The translations under genes were made by a program, and so were the position numbers. The notes below the pieces were generated by a model. It searched no databases. It was given only the letters and a program-made list of their open reading frames with translations, and had not been told where the DNA came from. DNA of 64,000 nucleotides from Mycolicibacterium hodleri. GTDB lineage: Bacteria; Actinomycetota; Actinomycetes; Mycobacteriales; Mycobacteriaceae. Of this stretch, positions 43,540 through 52,607 are shown one piece after another. The first letter of the stretch is position 1, and each line of letters starts with the position of its first letter. The DNA is taken from positions 1 to 64,000 of the forward strand of contig NZ_JACKTL010000019.1 of assembly GCF_025822245.1 (NCBI RefSeq), given 5' to 3'.

Positions 43540-44346
43540 ATGACCAATACCGAGACCTACACCGGCATCGACGATCTCACCGTGACGCTGCACGACGGGG
43601 TTCTCGTGGTGACGCTGAACCGGCCCGACAGCCTCAACTCGCTGACGGCCGCCATGCTCGAGACCATCGCCGACACGATGGAGCGCGCGGCCACCGATCC
43701 CGCCGTGCGCGTCGTGCGCCTCGGCGGCGCGGGACGCGGCTTCAGCTCCGGCGCCGGCATCGGCCCCGACGACGCCGCGCCCGATTCCGACGATCCGTTC
43801 GGCGACACGTTGTCGGCGGCCAACCGCGCCGTCCGCTCCATCGTCGCGCTACCCAAGCCGGTGGTGTCGGTCGTGCAGGGCCCGACCGCCGGGGTCGGGG
43901 TGTCGCTGGCGGTCGCCGCCGACGTGGTCTTGGCCTCGGAGAAGGCGTACTTCCTGTTGGCGTTCACCAAGATTGGGCTCATGCCCGACGGAGGCGCCTC
44001 GGCGTTGGTGGCGGCCTCCATCGGCCGGGCCCGGGCGATGCGGATGGCGCTGCTGGCCGAGCGCCTCTCCGCCGCCGACGCGTTCGCCGCGGGACTGGTC
44101 AGCTCGGTGCACGCGGCCGACGACCTCGAGGCCGAGGCGAACGCGGTGATCGAGACGCTGAAGTCCGGGCCCGCGGTGGCTCTGCGCAAGACCAAGGCCG
44201 CCGTCAACGCCGCCACGTTGACCGAGCTCGAGGGCGCGCTCGCGCGCGAGACCGAGGGGCAATTGGCCCTGCTGTCGTCCCACGACTTCCGTGAGGGCAC
44301 CACGGCGTTTCAGCAGCGGCGGCCGGCGACCTTCACCGACGACTGA
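43540..44346 (+). CDS. enoyl-CoA hydratase/isomerase (EchA10/EchA11-like)
   Basis: 268 residues. Crotonase motifs: VTLNRPDSLNSLTAAM, GAGRGFSSGAGIG (oxyanion hole) and PTAGVGVSLAVAADVVLASEKAYFLLAFTKIGLMPDGGAS. The second usual Glu position reads MPDGG, as in isomerase-like or hydratase variants. It is divergent from mcr and fits the same branched-acyl-CoA degradation set. Length equals that of the two Ech proteins next to mcr in M. tuberculosis. Confidence 0.9.
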   Translation: MTNTETYTGIDDLTVTLHDGVLVVTLNRPDSLNSLTAAMLETIADTMERAATDPAVRVVRLGGAGRGFSSGAGIGPDDAAPDSDDPFGDTLSAANRAVRSIVALPKPVVSVVQGPTAGVGVSLAVAADVVLASEKAYFLLAFTKIGLMPDGGASALVAASIGRARAMRMALLAERLSAADAFAAGLVSSVHAADDLEAEANAVIETLKSGPAVALRKTKAAVNAATLTELEGALARETEGQLALLSSHDFREGTTAFQQRRPATFTDD

Positions 44347-44386
44347 CGGGCGCCGCCCTGGGCACGGACCCGGTCTCGAAGTCTCC

Positions 44387-44427
44387 ATCACCGGCGCTAT
44401 CACTGCGCGGGTGATATCGCCGGTGAT
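44387..44427. promoter_or_regulatory. 17-bp inverted repeat between echA and the MFS gene
   Basis: Arms ATCACCGGCGCTATCAC (44387-44403) and GTGATATCGCCGGTGAT (44411-44427) pair with one mismatch around TGCGCGG. No U-tract follows. It may end the echA transcript or be a large operator for the MFS gene 112 bp downstream. Confidence 0.5.
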
Positions 44428-44538
44428 AACGGATTCCAGATCGGGTGGGTCCTCGCTCCTGGGGATGAGCCGTCGACGACCCCGTGATTCGCCGAAAATC
44501 GTTCGACTCGGCGGGGGGCGATCAGCCACCATCACCGA

Positions 44539-45816
44539 GTGAGTACGCATGTCGAACTAGAACCGCCGGTCACCGGCGGCTGGCGCGTGCTCGCACCATT
44601 CCGGTTCCGCGAATACCGCTTGCTGATCGGCGCACTGTCCATCTCGATCTTCGCCGAGGGCATGTGGGCCGTGGTGATGGCGATGCAGGTGATCGCCCTC
44701 GACGACGATCCCGCGTCGCTGTCCCTGGTGGCCACCTGCCTGGGCACCGGCCTAGTCGCGTTCGTCCTGATCGGCGGGATCGCGGCCGACCGGATCAACC
44801 AGCGCACCATCATCATCGCCGTCGAGACGGTCAACGTCGCCGTCGTCCTGACGGTCGCGACGTTGAGTTCTCTTGGCGTGCTTCGCATCTGGCACCTCGC
44901 CGTCGGGGCCGGCACACTGGGTGTCGCCGCGGCGTTCTTCTTTCCCGCCTACAGCGCCATGCTTCCGCGGATCCTGCCCGCCGACCAGCTGCTGGCCGCC
45001 AACGGCGTCGAGGGCGTCGTACGCCCGGTGTTCCAGCGAGCCGTCGGACCCGCGGTCGCCGGCGTCCTGGTCGGCATGACGTTCCCCGCCCTCGGTGCGT
45101 TCACCGTGGCCGCCCTGTTCGCGATCGGCCTGGTGCTGCTCGTCGCCACCCGGCCGGCGAAAACCGTTGCGCCGCAGCATGAACAGGCACAAACCCATGT
45201 GCTGCGCGACATGCGCGACGGAGTTCGCTTCATGGTGCACACCCCCTGGTTGCTGTGGACGCTGCTGTTCGCGTGCGTATTCGTGCTGGTGGTCCTCGGC
45301 CCGATCGAGGTGCTGCTGCCCTTCATCGCACAGCGCCGGTTCGACGACGGCGCACGGATGTACGGCTTCATCCTGGCGGCCTTCGGGATCGGCAGCGCGA
45401 TAGGTGCGCTAACCGTGTCGTCGGGTCGGCTGCCGCGCCGCTACCTGACGGTGATGATGGTGATGTGGGGCGCGGGTTCGCTGCCGCTGGTGATCGTCGG
45501 CGCAACGTCGTCGTTTCCGTTGATGGCCGCGGCGACGTTCGTCGTCGGCGTCACCGACGGTGCGGGCAGCGTGATCTGGGGAACGCTGCTTCAGCGCCGG
45601 GTGCCGAGGGAGATGCTGGGCCGCGTGTCGAGTCTGGACTTCTTCGTCTCGCTGGCGTTCATGCCGCTGTCGTTCGCGATCGCGGGTCCGCTGTCGAAGG
45701 TCGTGCCGATGGAGACGATCTTCGTCGCAGCCGGCGTCGTACCGGTCGTCCTCGCGGCCATCGCGATGGTGGCGGCGCGGATGCCCCGTGACGAGATCGC
45801 GAACCCGCTGCGGTAG
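44539..45816 (+). CDS. MFS transporter (MFS_3 exporter type)
   Basis: 425 residues from GTG 44539, about twelve helices. WRVLAPFRFREYRLLIGALSISIFAEGMWAVVMAMQVIALDDDPASL at the start and GGIAADRINQRTIIIAVETVN in the loop match the exporter family that contains EntS- and Tap-like proteins. The substrate is unknown. Convergent with the CPBP gene; their stops meet at 45816/45817. Confidence 0.87.
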   Translation: MSTHVELEPPVTGGWRVLAPFRFREYRLLIGALSISIFAEGMWAVVMAMQVIALDDDPASLSLVATCLGTGLVAFVLIGGIAADRINQRTIIIAVETVNVAVVLTVATLSSLGVLRIWHLAVGAGTLGVAAAFFFPAYSAMLPRILPADQLLAANGVEGVVRPVFQRAVGPAVAGVLVGMTFPALGAFTVAALFAIGLVLLVATRPAKTVAPQHEQAQTHVLRDMRDGVRFMVHTPWLLWTLLFACVFVLVVLGPIEVLLPFIAQRRFDDGARMYGFILAAFGIGSAIGALTVSSGRLPRRYLTVMMVMWGAGSLPLVIVGATSSFPLMAAATFVVGVTDGAGSVIWGTLLQRRVPREMLGRVSSLDFFVSLAFMPLSFAIAGPLSKVVPMETIFVAAGVVPVVLAAIAMVAARMPRDEIANPLR

Positions 45817-46515
45817 CTAGACGCCGAACATCGGCGGCAGTGCGAGCACCATGACCAGACCCCAGAAGAAGTGGGTCAGCATGGGCGCGAGCACGCCGCC
45901 GGTGATTCGGCGTTCGTAGGCGCACACCGCGCCGAGGATGATGCCGGCGAAGCCCAGCATGGGGTTGCCCGCCGCGGACACGGCCAGGGCGTAGACGATC
46001 GTGGAGACGATCTCGGGATGGAACCGGCCGAGCGAGCTGAACAACGCGCCACGGAAGAACATTTCCTCGGCGACCCCGTTGATCACGGTGATCAACACGA
46101 CCAGCCACAGCGAGCCGTAGTTGGCGTACTCCAGGACCGCGACGATGTATTCGCGCACCGGGGCGATCTCGCGGCACACCAACCCACCGACGATGAACAC
46201 CAGGCCGAGCGCCACGCCGACGCCCGCACCCGTGAAGATCGGCCGCCGCAGCTTGCCGCGGAACGTCACGGCGCCGAGGTGCAGCGGCCCGGAGAGTCGG
46301 GCCCCTATCGCCCACACCGCGGCCAGTGCCAGCGTCAGCACGTAGAACGCGGTCTCACCCGGCGTGGTGCGCAGCGACGTCCCCAGCAGGGACGCTCCGA
46401 TCACCAACACCACGGCCACGACGACGCGGCGCCGCCGGACCAGGATCGGCGGCTCGTCGTGCGGTGCGGCCGGCGTCGCCGCGATCGCACCGATGTCGGA
46501 GAAGAATCCGATCAC
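45817..46515 (-). CDS. CPBP intramembrane metalloprotease
   Basis: 232 residues from GTG 46515, which overlaps the stop of the upstream gene (GTGA). Seven or so hydrophobic helices. The conserved motifs are EEMFFRG (glutamates and Arg), the FAGIILGAVCAYERRITGG helix and HFFWG (zinc His). CPBP/Abi proteases process prenylated or membrane substrates and sometimes protect against bacteriocins. Coupled with the NAD-binding protein gene at 46512. Confidence 0.85.
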   Translation of the reverse strand: MIGFFSDIGAIAATPAAPHDEPPILVRRRRVVVAVVLVIGASLLGTSLRTTPGETAFYVLTLALAAVWAIGARLSGPLHLGAVTFRGKLRRPIFTGAGVGVALGLVFIVGGLVCREIAPVREYIVAVLEYANYGSLWLVVLITVINGVAEEMFFRGALFSSLGRFHPEIVSTIVYALAVSAAGNPMLGFAGIILGAVCAYERRITGGVLAPMLTHFFWGLVMVLALPPMFGV

Positions 46516-47648
46516 GACAATCCCTTCGGGGCGAGTCCAATCACGGTGTCCAAGCCGGTCCGCACCCAGCCGGCGACGGGTCCGGGGACGGCGCAAAGCA
46601 GGCCGAGCGCGGGGTGCGCGACCGACGGGGTGACCGCCGACGCGAGAGTACGAATCCGAGTGACGTCGCCGCCGGCCCACGCGGGATCGGTGTCGGCGAG
46701 GTGGTGCGGATCGGCCAGCTGGTCGACCGGCAGCCGGTGGTGTCCGGACAGCGACAACTTGATCGCGTCCTCTGTGCTCACCGGACCACCCGGCGGCTCG
46801 GGCACCAAACCCTTGAGCCCGTCGTTGGACGCGATCATCGGATAGTCAAGGGACTGAACGAGATCCGCGGCGAGCGCGCGCGGTACCGGCACGAAGAGGG
46901 CGGCCACCTGCGACACCAGTTCCATGTTGACGTCCGGCACGGGCACCCCGCTGCGCCACAACCCCGACACCCGCGCATAGGTCAGCAGCAGGTCACCGTA
47001 GGTCGTCGTCTCGGGTCCGCGAATGTCGTAGGAGCCGGGGGGCACCCGGTCGGAGTCGGCCGCCGCGATCAGGTAGTAGAGGACGTCGCTGATCGAGATG
47101 GGGTCCAGCGGGTTGTTCGCCCACGGCGGCATGGGGATCAGGAGGAACCGGTCGCCCACGGCGCGCAGCATCTCGAACGACGTCGAACCGGCGCCGATGA
47201 TGATCGCGGCACCCAGCCACACGACCTCCGGTCCCTCGTCGAGGGTGAGCGCCTCGGCGACCTCCGCACGGCCGGCAAGGTGTTCGGAGAGCTCGTCACC
47301 CTCGGGCACGAAGCCGCCGAGGTAGACGATGCGCCGGACGCCCGCGTCCTTCGCGGCCCGGGCCACGTTGGCGGCCGCGGCGTTGTCGGCCTCGCGATAG
47401 CCGGGTTGCCCGATGCCGTGCACCAGGTAGTAGACGACGTCGACCGGTCCGCAGACCCCAAAGGCGCTGCTCGCCGATTCCGGATCGGCGGCGTCGAGCA
47501 TCACCGGCGTCACGTCGTCGATCCACCCGAAGTCACCGAGTCGCTCGGGATTGCGGCTGGCCACGACCACCTCGTGCCCCTCGCCGAGCAGAGCGGCGAC
47601 GAGCCGGGAGCCGATGTAGCCGGTCGCTCCGGTGACGAGTGTGCGCAT
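46512..47648 (-). CDS. NAD(P)-binding SDR-type protein
   Basis: 378 residues from ATG 47648. N-terminal Rossmann motif RTLVTGATGYIGSRLVAALLGEGHEVVVASRNPERL; atypical extended SDR (NAD(P)H-binding, epimerase-like) core to about residue 260; the C-terminal 110 residues show no known motif. Mycobacteria have many such proteins annotated as nucleoside-diphosphate-sugar epimerase-like. Substrate unknown. Confidence 0.85.
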   Translation of the reverse strand: MRTLVTGATGYIGSRLVAALLGEGHEVVVASRNPERLGDFGWIDDVTPVMLDAADPESASSAFGVCGPVDVVYYLVHGIGQPGYREADNAAAANVARAAKDAGVRRIVYLGGFVPEGDELSEHLAGRAEVAEALTLDEGPEVVWLGAAIIIGAGSTSFEMLRAVGDRFLLIPMPPWANNPLDPISISDVLYYLIAAADSDRVPPGSYDIRGPETTTYGDLLLTYARVSGLWRSGVPVPDVNMELVSQVAALFVPVPRALAADLVQSLDYPMIASNDGLKGLVPEPPGGPVSTEDAIKLSLSGHHRLPVDQLADPHHLADTDPAWAGGDVTRIRTLASAVTPSVAHPALGLLCAVPGPVAGWVRTGLDTVIGLAPKGLS

Positions 47649-47681
47649 GGGTTTCACCGTAGGTAGGTACCCGCGCGAAAG

Positions 47682-48206
47682 CTATTCCACCGCAGTGCGG
47701 TGGACGTCACTCAAATGCTCGTAGACCTGCGCGTTGAGGCGATTGTGGCCGATCTCGTCGGCGCTGAGTTCGCGCTTGACCTTGCCCGGCACGCCCGCGA
47801 CCAGAGAGCCCGGGGGGATGACGGCGCCCTGGCCGACCACCGCGCCGGCGGCCACCAGCGAACCGGCGCCGACGCGGGCTCCGTTGAGCACGACCGCGCC
47901 CATCCCGATCAGGCAACCGTCCTCGATAGTGCAACCGTGCAGTACGGCGTTGTGGCCGACGCTGACGCCGGCCCCGATGCTGGCCGGAAAACCGGGGTCG
48001 ACGTGGACCGTCACGTTGTCCTGCAGGTTGGCGCCGTCGCCGATCTCGATGGGTTCGAACTCCGCACGCAGGACGGCGCCGTACCAGACACTTGCCTTCG
48101 CCCCGACCGTCACCCGACCGATGACGGTGGCGTTGGGCGCGACCCACGACTCCGGGTGCAGCTGCGGCCCGTGGCCGTCGACGGACAGGATCAGCGGCTC
48201 TGGCAT
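47682..48206 (-). CDS. gamma-carbonic anhydrase-like left-handed beta-helix protein
   Basis: 174 residues with repeated hexapeptide turns (VIGRVTVGAKASVWYGAVLRAEFEPIEIGDGANLQDNVTVHVDPG). His residues for metal appear in VTVHVDPG and VSVGHNAVLHG; IEDGCLIGMGAVVLNGARVGAGSLVAAGAVV follows. Such trimers bind zinc or iron and either hydrate CO2 or act as acyltransferase-like proteins; only some family members are active. Ends with a short helical tail (LSDVHRTAVE). Confidence 0.9.
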   Translation of the reverse strand: MPEPLILSVDGHGPQLHPESWVAPNATVIGRVTVGAKASVWYGAVLRAEFEPIEIGDGANLQDNVTVHVDPGFPASIGAGVSVGHNAVLHGCTIEDGCLIGMGAVVLNGARVGAGSLVAAGAVVGQGAVIPPGSLVAGVPGKVKRELSADEIGHNRLNAQVYEHLSDVHRTAVE

Positions 48207-48230
48207 GGCCGAAATCCTAGCCGTGGCGGT

Positions 48231-49187
48231 TCAGGCGCCCTGAAAGACCTTGCGGTAGCTCGACGGGGACATCCCCAGCCCGCGTCGCAGCTGGTGACGC
48301 AGATTGCCGCCGGTGCCCAGGCCCGCGAGGCGTGCCACCTCGTCGATCGCGAGGTCGCCGGACTCGAGGAGTTCGCGGGCGTGGTCGACCCGCCGGCTGC
48401 GGATCCACGCGCCGGGCGCCTGCCCGGTCTCGTCGCGGAAGCGGCGGTTGAAGGTGCGCACGCTCATGTGGGCATGCCGGGCCAGGCGTTCGACCGTCAG
48501 ATCCTCGTGGAGGTGCGCCGACGCCCACGCCCGGGTGGCCGCGGTGGACGCGTCGTCCTGCACGGGGAGGTGCCGGTCGACGAACTGCGCCTGGCCACCT
48601 TCGCGCCACGGCGGCACGACGCAATGCCGGGCGACCGCGTTGGCGACCTGGACGCCGTGGTCGGAGCGGATGACGTGCAGGCACAGGTCGATGCCGGCCG
48701 CCAGACCGGCGGAGGTCAGCACGTCGCCGTCGTCGACGAACAGCACGTTCTCGTCGACGTCGATGCTGGGAAACATGCCGCGCAGCTCGGGCGCGAACTT
48801 CCAGTGCGTCGTGGCGCGGCGACCGTCGAGCAGGCCCGCCGCCGCCAGCACGAAGGCGCCGGTGCAGATGGACAGCATGCGGGTCCCCGGTCGAATCGAG
48901 TCGAACGCCGCCCGCGCGGCAGGGGTCAGCACACCGTGGTCGCGCGCCGACGGAAACCGCGTGCCGGGGACGACGACGGTGTCGGCGGTCGCCAGCGCCT
49001 CGGGACCGGCGGCGGGCACCATGCCGAACCCACTGGTCGTGGGCACCGGATCGGTGTCGAGGCCGCACACCACGACGTCGTAGAGCGGTTGGTCGTCCTC
49101 GCCGGCGGCCTCACCGAACAGCAGCGGGGCAATCGCTGCGTCGAACCCCACGACGGGCGGGAGCAGGAGGACGGCGACGCGGTGCAT
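48231..49187 (-). CDS. GlxA-type regulator (DJ-1/PfpI domain plus AraC HTH)
   Basis: 318 residues. The N-terminal DJ-1-like domain (about 1-190) has Cys in LSICTGAFVLAAAGLLDGRRATTHW. The C-terminal AraC-type double helix-turn-helix (about 215-315) includes VERLARHAHMSVRTFNRRFRDETGQAPGAWIRSRRVDHARELLESGDLAIDEVARLAGLGTGGNLRHQLRRGLGMSP. These regulators respond to small nitrogenous or aldehyde compounds. It is divergent from the MFS gene at 49227 and probably controls it. Confidence 0.92.
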   Translation of the reverse strand: MHRVAVLLLPPVVGFDAAIAPLLFGEAAGEDDQPLYDVVVCGLDTDPVPTTSGFGMVPAAGPEALATADTVVVPGTRFPSARDHGVLTPAARAAFDSIRPGTRMLSICTGAFVLAAAGLLDGRRATTHWKFAPELRGMFPSIDVDENVLFVDDGDVLTSAGLAAGIDLCLHVIRSDHGVQVANAVARHCVVPPWREGGQAQFVDRHLPVQDDASTAATRAWASAHLHEDLTVERLARHAHMSVRTFNRRFRDETGQAPGAWIRSRRVDHARELLESGDLAIDEVARLAGLGTGGNLRHQLRRGLGMSPSSYRKVFQGA

Positions 49188-49226
49188 GCGTCCAGTTTGG
49201 CACGTTCTTGACGGGTCGTGTCATTC

Positions 49227-50576
49227 ATGCCACTGGCGGACCGGCTCCCAAGACGACATCGTGTGCTGGTGACAATCGCCAAACCAGACGTCGAGCGTCG
49301 TCCCCGCCTGCACAGGGCCTGGGTGATCGCCGCGGTCAGCTTCGTCGCGATCCTGGGCGCAGCCGGCTTCCGTTCGGTGCCCGGCGTCATGATGAACCCG
49401 CTGCACCACGAGTTCGGCTGGTCGCACGGCACGGTCGGGTTGGCGATGTCGGTCAACATGACGTTGTTCGGGCTCACCGCACCGTTCGCCGCTGCTCTGA
49501 TGGACCGCTTCGGGGTGCGCCCGGTTCTGACGGTGGCCCTGCTGCTGGTCTCCGCGGGGTCGGCGTTGTCGGTGACGATGACGACCAGTTGGCAGCTGGT
49601 GCTGCTGTGGGGCGTGCTGGTCGGCGTCGGGACCGGGTCGATCTCGATGGGCTTCGTGGCCACCATCGCGACGCGCTGGTTCGAACACCGGCGCGGGCTG
49701 GTCACCGGCGTCCTGACCGCGGCGAGTGCCACGGGCCAGCTGATCTTCCTGCCGGTGGTCGCCGAGGTCACCACCCGGCACGGGTGGCGGTGGGCGTCGC
49801 TCATCGTGGCGGCGGCGGCGCTCAGCGTCGTACCGCTGGTGCTGGTGTTCATGCGGAATTACCCGAGGGACGTCGGGCTGACCGCATACGGGGCAACGGA
49901 GGAAGTGCCCGCCGTGGTGCCGGCCGGCAGCTTCCGAGCGGCCTTCGACGGCCTCCGGATCGGCGTCCGCGTACCGGCGTTCTGGCTGCTCGCCGGCAGC
50001 TTCGCCATCTGCGGCATGACCACCAACGGGCTCATCGGCACGCACTTCATCCCCGCCGCCAACGACCACGGCATGCCGAGCACCGTCGCGGCCGGCCTGC
50101 TCGCGACGATCGGCGTCCTCGACGTGGTGGGCACGATCTTCTCGGGCTGGCTGACCGATCGCGTGGACCCGCGGCTGCTGCTCGTCGTCTACTACCTGGG
50201 CCGGGGCGTCTCGCTGCTGCTCCTGCCGTCGCTGCTCTCGCCCCACGCCGAGCCGAGCACCTGGGTGTTCGTCATCTTCTACGGCCTCGACTGGGTGGCG
50301 ACGGTGCCACCGACCATCGTGCTGTGCCGCCGCTACTTCGGCGGGCGCACGCCGGTGGTGTTCGGTTGGGTGTTCGCCTCCCACCAGCTGGGGGCTGCGG
50401 TCGCCGCCGCCGGCGCGGGGTGGCTGCGTGACCTCGAAGGCGACTACGACCTCGCGTTCTACCTCGCATCCGGGCTGTGTGCCGTGGCCGCGCTACTTTG
50501 TCTGAGCATACGGAAACCGCAGGTCAGCGCCGCTCCGGAGCAGGTCGCGCACGGATCCGACTTTGCCGATTCGTGA
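49227..50576 (+). CDS. MFS transporter, monocarboxylate-transporter-like
   Basis: 449 residues from ATG 49227 (a GTG three codons upstream is also possible). Twelve helices. The RAWVIAAVSFVAILGAAGFRSVPGVMMNPLHHEFGWSHGTVGLAMSVNMTLFGLTAPFAAALMDRFGVRPVL opening and the GIGTGSISMG-like segment (VGVGTGSISMGFVATIATRWFEHRRGLVTGVL) are typical of the oxalate/formate and monocarboxylate group. Divergent from the GlxA-type regulator (39 bp apart). Confidence 0.87.
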   Translation: MPLADRLPRRHRVLVTIAKPDVERRPRLHRAWVIAAVSFVAILGAAGFRSVPGVMMNPLHHEFGWSHGTVGLAMSVNMTLFGLTAPFAAALMDRFGVRPVLTVALLLVSAGSALSVTMTTSWQLVLLWGVLVGVGTGSISMGFVATIATRWFEHRRGLVTGVLTAASATGQLIFLPVVAEVTTRHGWRWASLIVAAAALSVVPLVLVFMRNYPRDVGLTAYGATEEVPAVVPAGSFRAAFDGLRIGVRVPAFWLLAGSFAICGMTTNGLIGTHFIPAANDHGMPSTVAAGLLATIGVLDVVGTIFSGWLTDRVDPRLLLVVYYLGRGVSLLLLPSLLSPHAEPSTWVFVIFYGLDWVATVPPTIVLCRRYFGGRTPVVFGWVFASHQLGAAVAAAGAGWLRDLEGDYDLAFYLASGLCAVAALLCLSIRKPQVSAAPEQVAHGSDFADS

Positions 50577-50658
50577 TCTGAGCCCTTACGCTTCCACTGG
50601 CGTCGTCACGAGAGTCGGGCTCTAGGCGACGCGATCAACCACGTTGAGGAGCCGAAAA

Positions 50659-51396
50659 GTGAAGACTCGCACCAGTCGAGCCATTGGAATGTCCGCCGCG
50701 GTCGCCGCGATCGCCGTGTCGCTGCCGTTGGCGATCACCGCGCAGGCAGATCCCCCGCCGACCACGGCGGCCGACGTCAAGCCGCTGCCGGACTGGCAGG
50801 GCAACTGCGATCCGGTACGCACCGAGCTGGCGCCGAGCGGTGTCACCAAGGAGAGCCTGGCCACGCTGCCCCTCGGGCAGGTGCTGGCCAAGATCCCGTC
50901 GCTGAGCACGTTCACCTCGGCGGTCAACGGTGGGCTCAACCCCGCCGTCAACGTCCTGCCCGTGCTCGAGAACGGCCCGTACGTGGTCTTCGCGCCGAAC
51001 AACGACGCGTTCGCCAAGCTCGATCCCGCCGCCCTCGAGGCCATCAAGGCCGACCCCACCGCGCTCAGCAAGCTCGACTACTACCACGTGTTCCTCGGCC
51101 TTCTGGGCCCCGGCGACGTGGCCGGTCAGCGACCGACTCAAGAGGGCGCCGAGGTCAAGGTCACCGGCAAGGACGGCGACATCAAGGTCAACGACACCGC
51201 CAAGGTGATCTGCGGTGGCATCCAGGCCGCCAACGCCCGGATCTACATCCTCGACACCGTGCTGGATCCGAATTCTCCGCCGGAGCCGATCACGCCGAAG
51301 ACGTCGTTCGACGGCACGGGCAAGCCGCTCACGCCGACCAGCACCACGACGTCGGCCCAGCCCGCCGAACCGGCCCCCGCGCCGGCCGCCGGCTGA
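50659..51396 (+). CDS. secreted fasciclin-domain protein
   Basis: 245 residues from GTG 50659, with GAGGAG about 9 nt upstream. Signal peptide (SRAIGMSAAVAAIAVSLPLAITAQA). One fasciclin (FAS1) domain at about 65-205, with H1 motif GPYVVFAPNNDAFAKL and H2 region KVICGGIQAANARIYILDTVL. Pro/Thr/Ala-rich tail. FAS1 proteins mediate adhesion at the cell surface; MPT70/MPT83 of M. tuberculosis have the same domain. Ends before a 34-bp palindrome. Confidence 0.92.
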   Translation: MKTRTSRAIGMSAAVAAIAVSLPLAITAQADPPPTTAADVKPLPDWQGNCDPVRTELAPSGVTKESLATLPLGQVLAKIPSLSTFTSAVNGGLNPAVNVLPVLENGPYVVFAPNNDAFAKLDPAALEAIKADPTALSKLDYYHVFLGLLGPGDVAGQRPTQEGAEVKVTGKDGDIKVNDTAKVICGGIQAANARIYILDTVLDPNSPPEPITPKTSFDGTGKPLTPTSTTTSAQPAEPAPAPAAG

Positions 51397-51413
51397 CCCC
51401 ACCCGTACGCGGT

Positions 51414-51447
51414 TTCGGCGCGTCACCCCGCGGGGTGACGCGCCGAA
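51414..51447. terminator. 34-bp perfect palindrome between convergent genes
   Basis: Arms of 17 bp (TTCGGCGCGTCACCCCG and its reverse complement) meet without a loop, between stops at 51396 and 51455. It would act as a strong terminator for both strands. No U-tract. Confidence 0.75.
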
Positions 51448-51454
51448 GTCGTCT

Positions 51455-52597
51455 CTACAGGCCTAGATCCTTGCCGATGATCTCCTTCATGATCTCCGTG
51501 GTGCCGCCGTAGATGGTCTGGATGCGCACGTCGACGTAGTCGCGGGCCACCTTGTACTCGTTCATGTAGCCGTAGCCCCCGTGCAGTTGCACGCAGTGGT
51601 CGACGACGCGCTTGGCCAGCTCGGTGCACCACCACTTGGCCTTGGACGCCTCGACCGCCGTCAGCTCGCCGTCGACGACGGCCTGCAGGCACCGGTCGAC
51701 GTACGACTCGGCGATCTCCAGTTCGGTGTCCATCTCGGCCATGACGAACTTGTTGTGCTGGAAGCTGCCGATCGGCTGACCAAAGGCCTTGCGGTCCTTG
51801 ACGTATGCCAGCGTGTCGGTGAACGTCGCGCGGGCACCGGCCACCGCGGCGATCGCGATCGACAGTCGCTCCGAGGGCAGGTTGGTCATCAGGTGATAGA
51901 AGCCGCGACCCTCCTTGCCCAGCAGGTTGGCATTCGGGACGCGGACGTTCTCGAAGTTCAGCTCCGCGGTGTCGGCGAAGTGCTGGCCCATCTTGTCGAG
52001 TTTGCGCCCACGGGTGAAGCCCTCCATGCCGCGTTCGACGACCAGCAGCGAGAAGCCCTTGTGACCGGCCTCGGGATCGGTGCGCGCCACCACGACGACG
52101 AGGTCGGAGTTGATGCCCGCGGAGATGAACGTCTTGGAACCGTTGAGGATCCAGTCGTCCCCGTCGCGGACCGCCGTGGTCTTGATGCCCGCCAGGTCGC
52201 TGCCCGCGCCCGGCTCGGTCATGGCAACCGCACCGATGAGCTCACCGGTGACGTACCCCGGCAGCCACCGCTCCTGCTGCTCCTCGGTGGCGAGGTTGGC
52301 GAAGTACGGGCCGACGATGTCGTTCTGCAGACTCAGGCCGGGTGACGGCAGACCGTAGCGGGTGAACTCCTCGACGACGACCGCGTTGAACCGGAAGTCG
52401 TCGACGCCGCCACCACCGAACTTCTCGGGCATGTTGAACCCGATCAGCCCGTACTTGCCCGCGGCGACGTAGGCCTCCCGGTCGACGATGCGTTCGCTGT
52501 CCCACTTCTCGGCATACGGCGCGCATTCCTTCTCCAGGAATTGGCGCGCGGTCGCCCGCAACTGCTCGTGCTCTTCTTCGAAGATCAATCGCTTCAT
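51455..52597 (-). CDS. acyl-CoA dehydrogenase (FadE family)
   Basis: 380 residues, full length. N-terminal helical domain (EEHEQLRATARQFLEKECAPYAEKWD), flavin motif VAMTEPGAGSDLAGIKTTAV, WILNGSKTFISAG, C-terminal VDHCVQLHGGYGYMNEYKVARDYVDVRIQTIYGGTTEIMKEIIG. The catalytic base is probably the Glu of TIYGGTTEI or nearby, as in long-chain dehydrogenases. Third gene of the thiolase-crotonase-FadE operon, 10 nt after the crotonase. Catalyses the first oxidation of beta-oxidation; chain length unknown. Confidence 0.93.
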   Translation of the reverse strand: MKRLIFEEEHEQLRATARQFLEKECAPYAEKWDSERIVDREAYVAAGKYGLIGFNMPEKFGGGGVDDFRFNAVVVEEFTRYGLPSPGLSLQNDIVGPYFANLATEEQQERWLPGYVTGELIGAVAMTEPGAGSDLAGIKTTAVRDGDDWILNGSKTFISAGINSDLVVVVARTDPEAGHKGFSLLVVERGMEGFTRGRKLDKMGQHFADTAELNFENVRVPNANLLGKEGRGFYHLMTNLPSERLSIAIAAVAGARATFTDTLAYVKDRKAFGQPIGSFQHNKFVMAEMDTELEIAESYVDRCLQAVVDGELTAVEASKAKWWCTELAKRVVDHCVQLHGGYGYMNEYKVARDYVDVRIQTIYGGTTEIMKEIIGKDLGL

Positions 52598-52607
52598 CGT
52601 CGTTCTC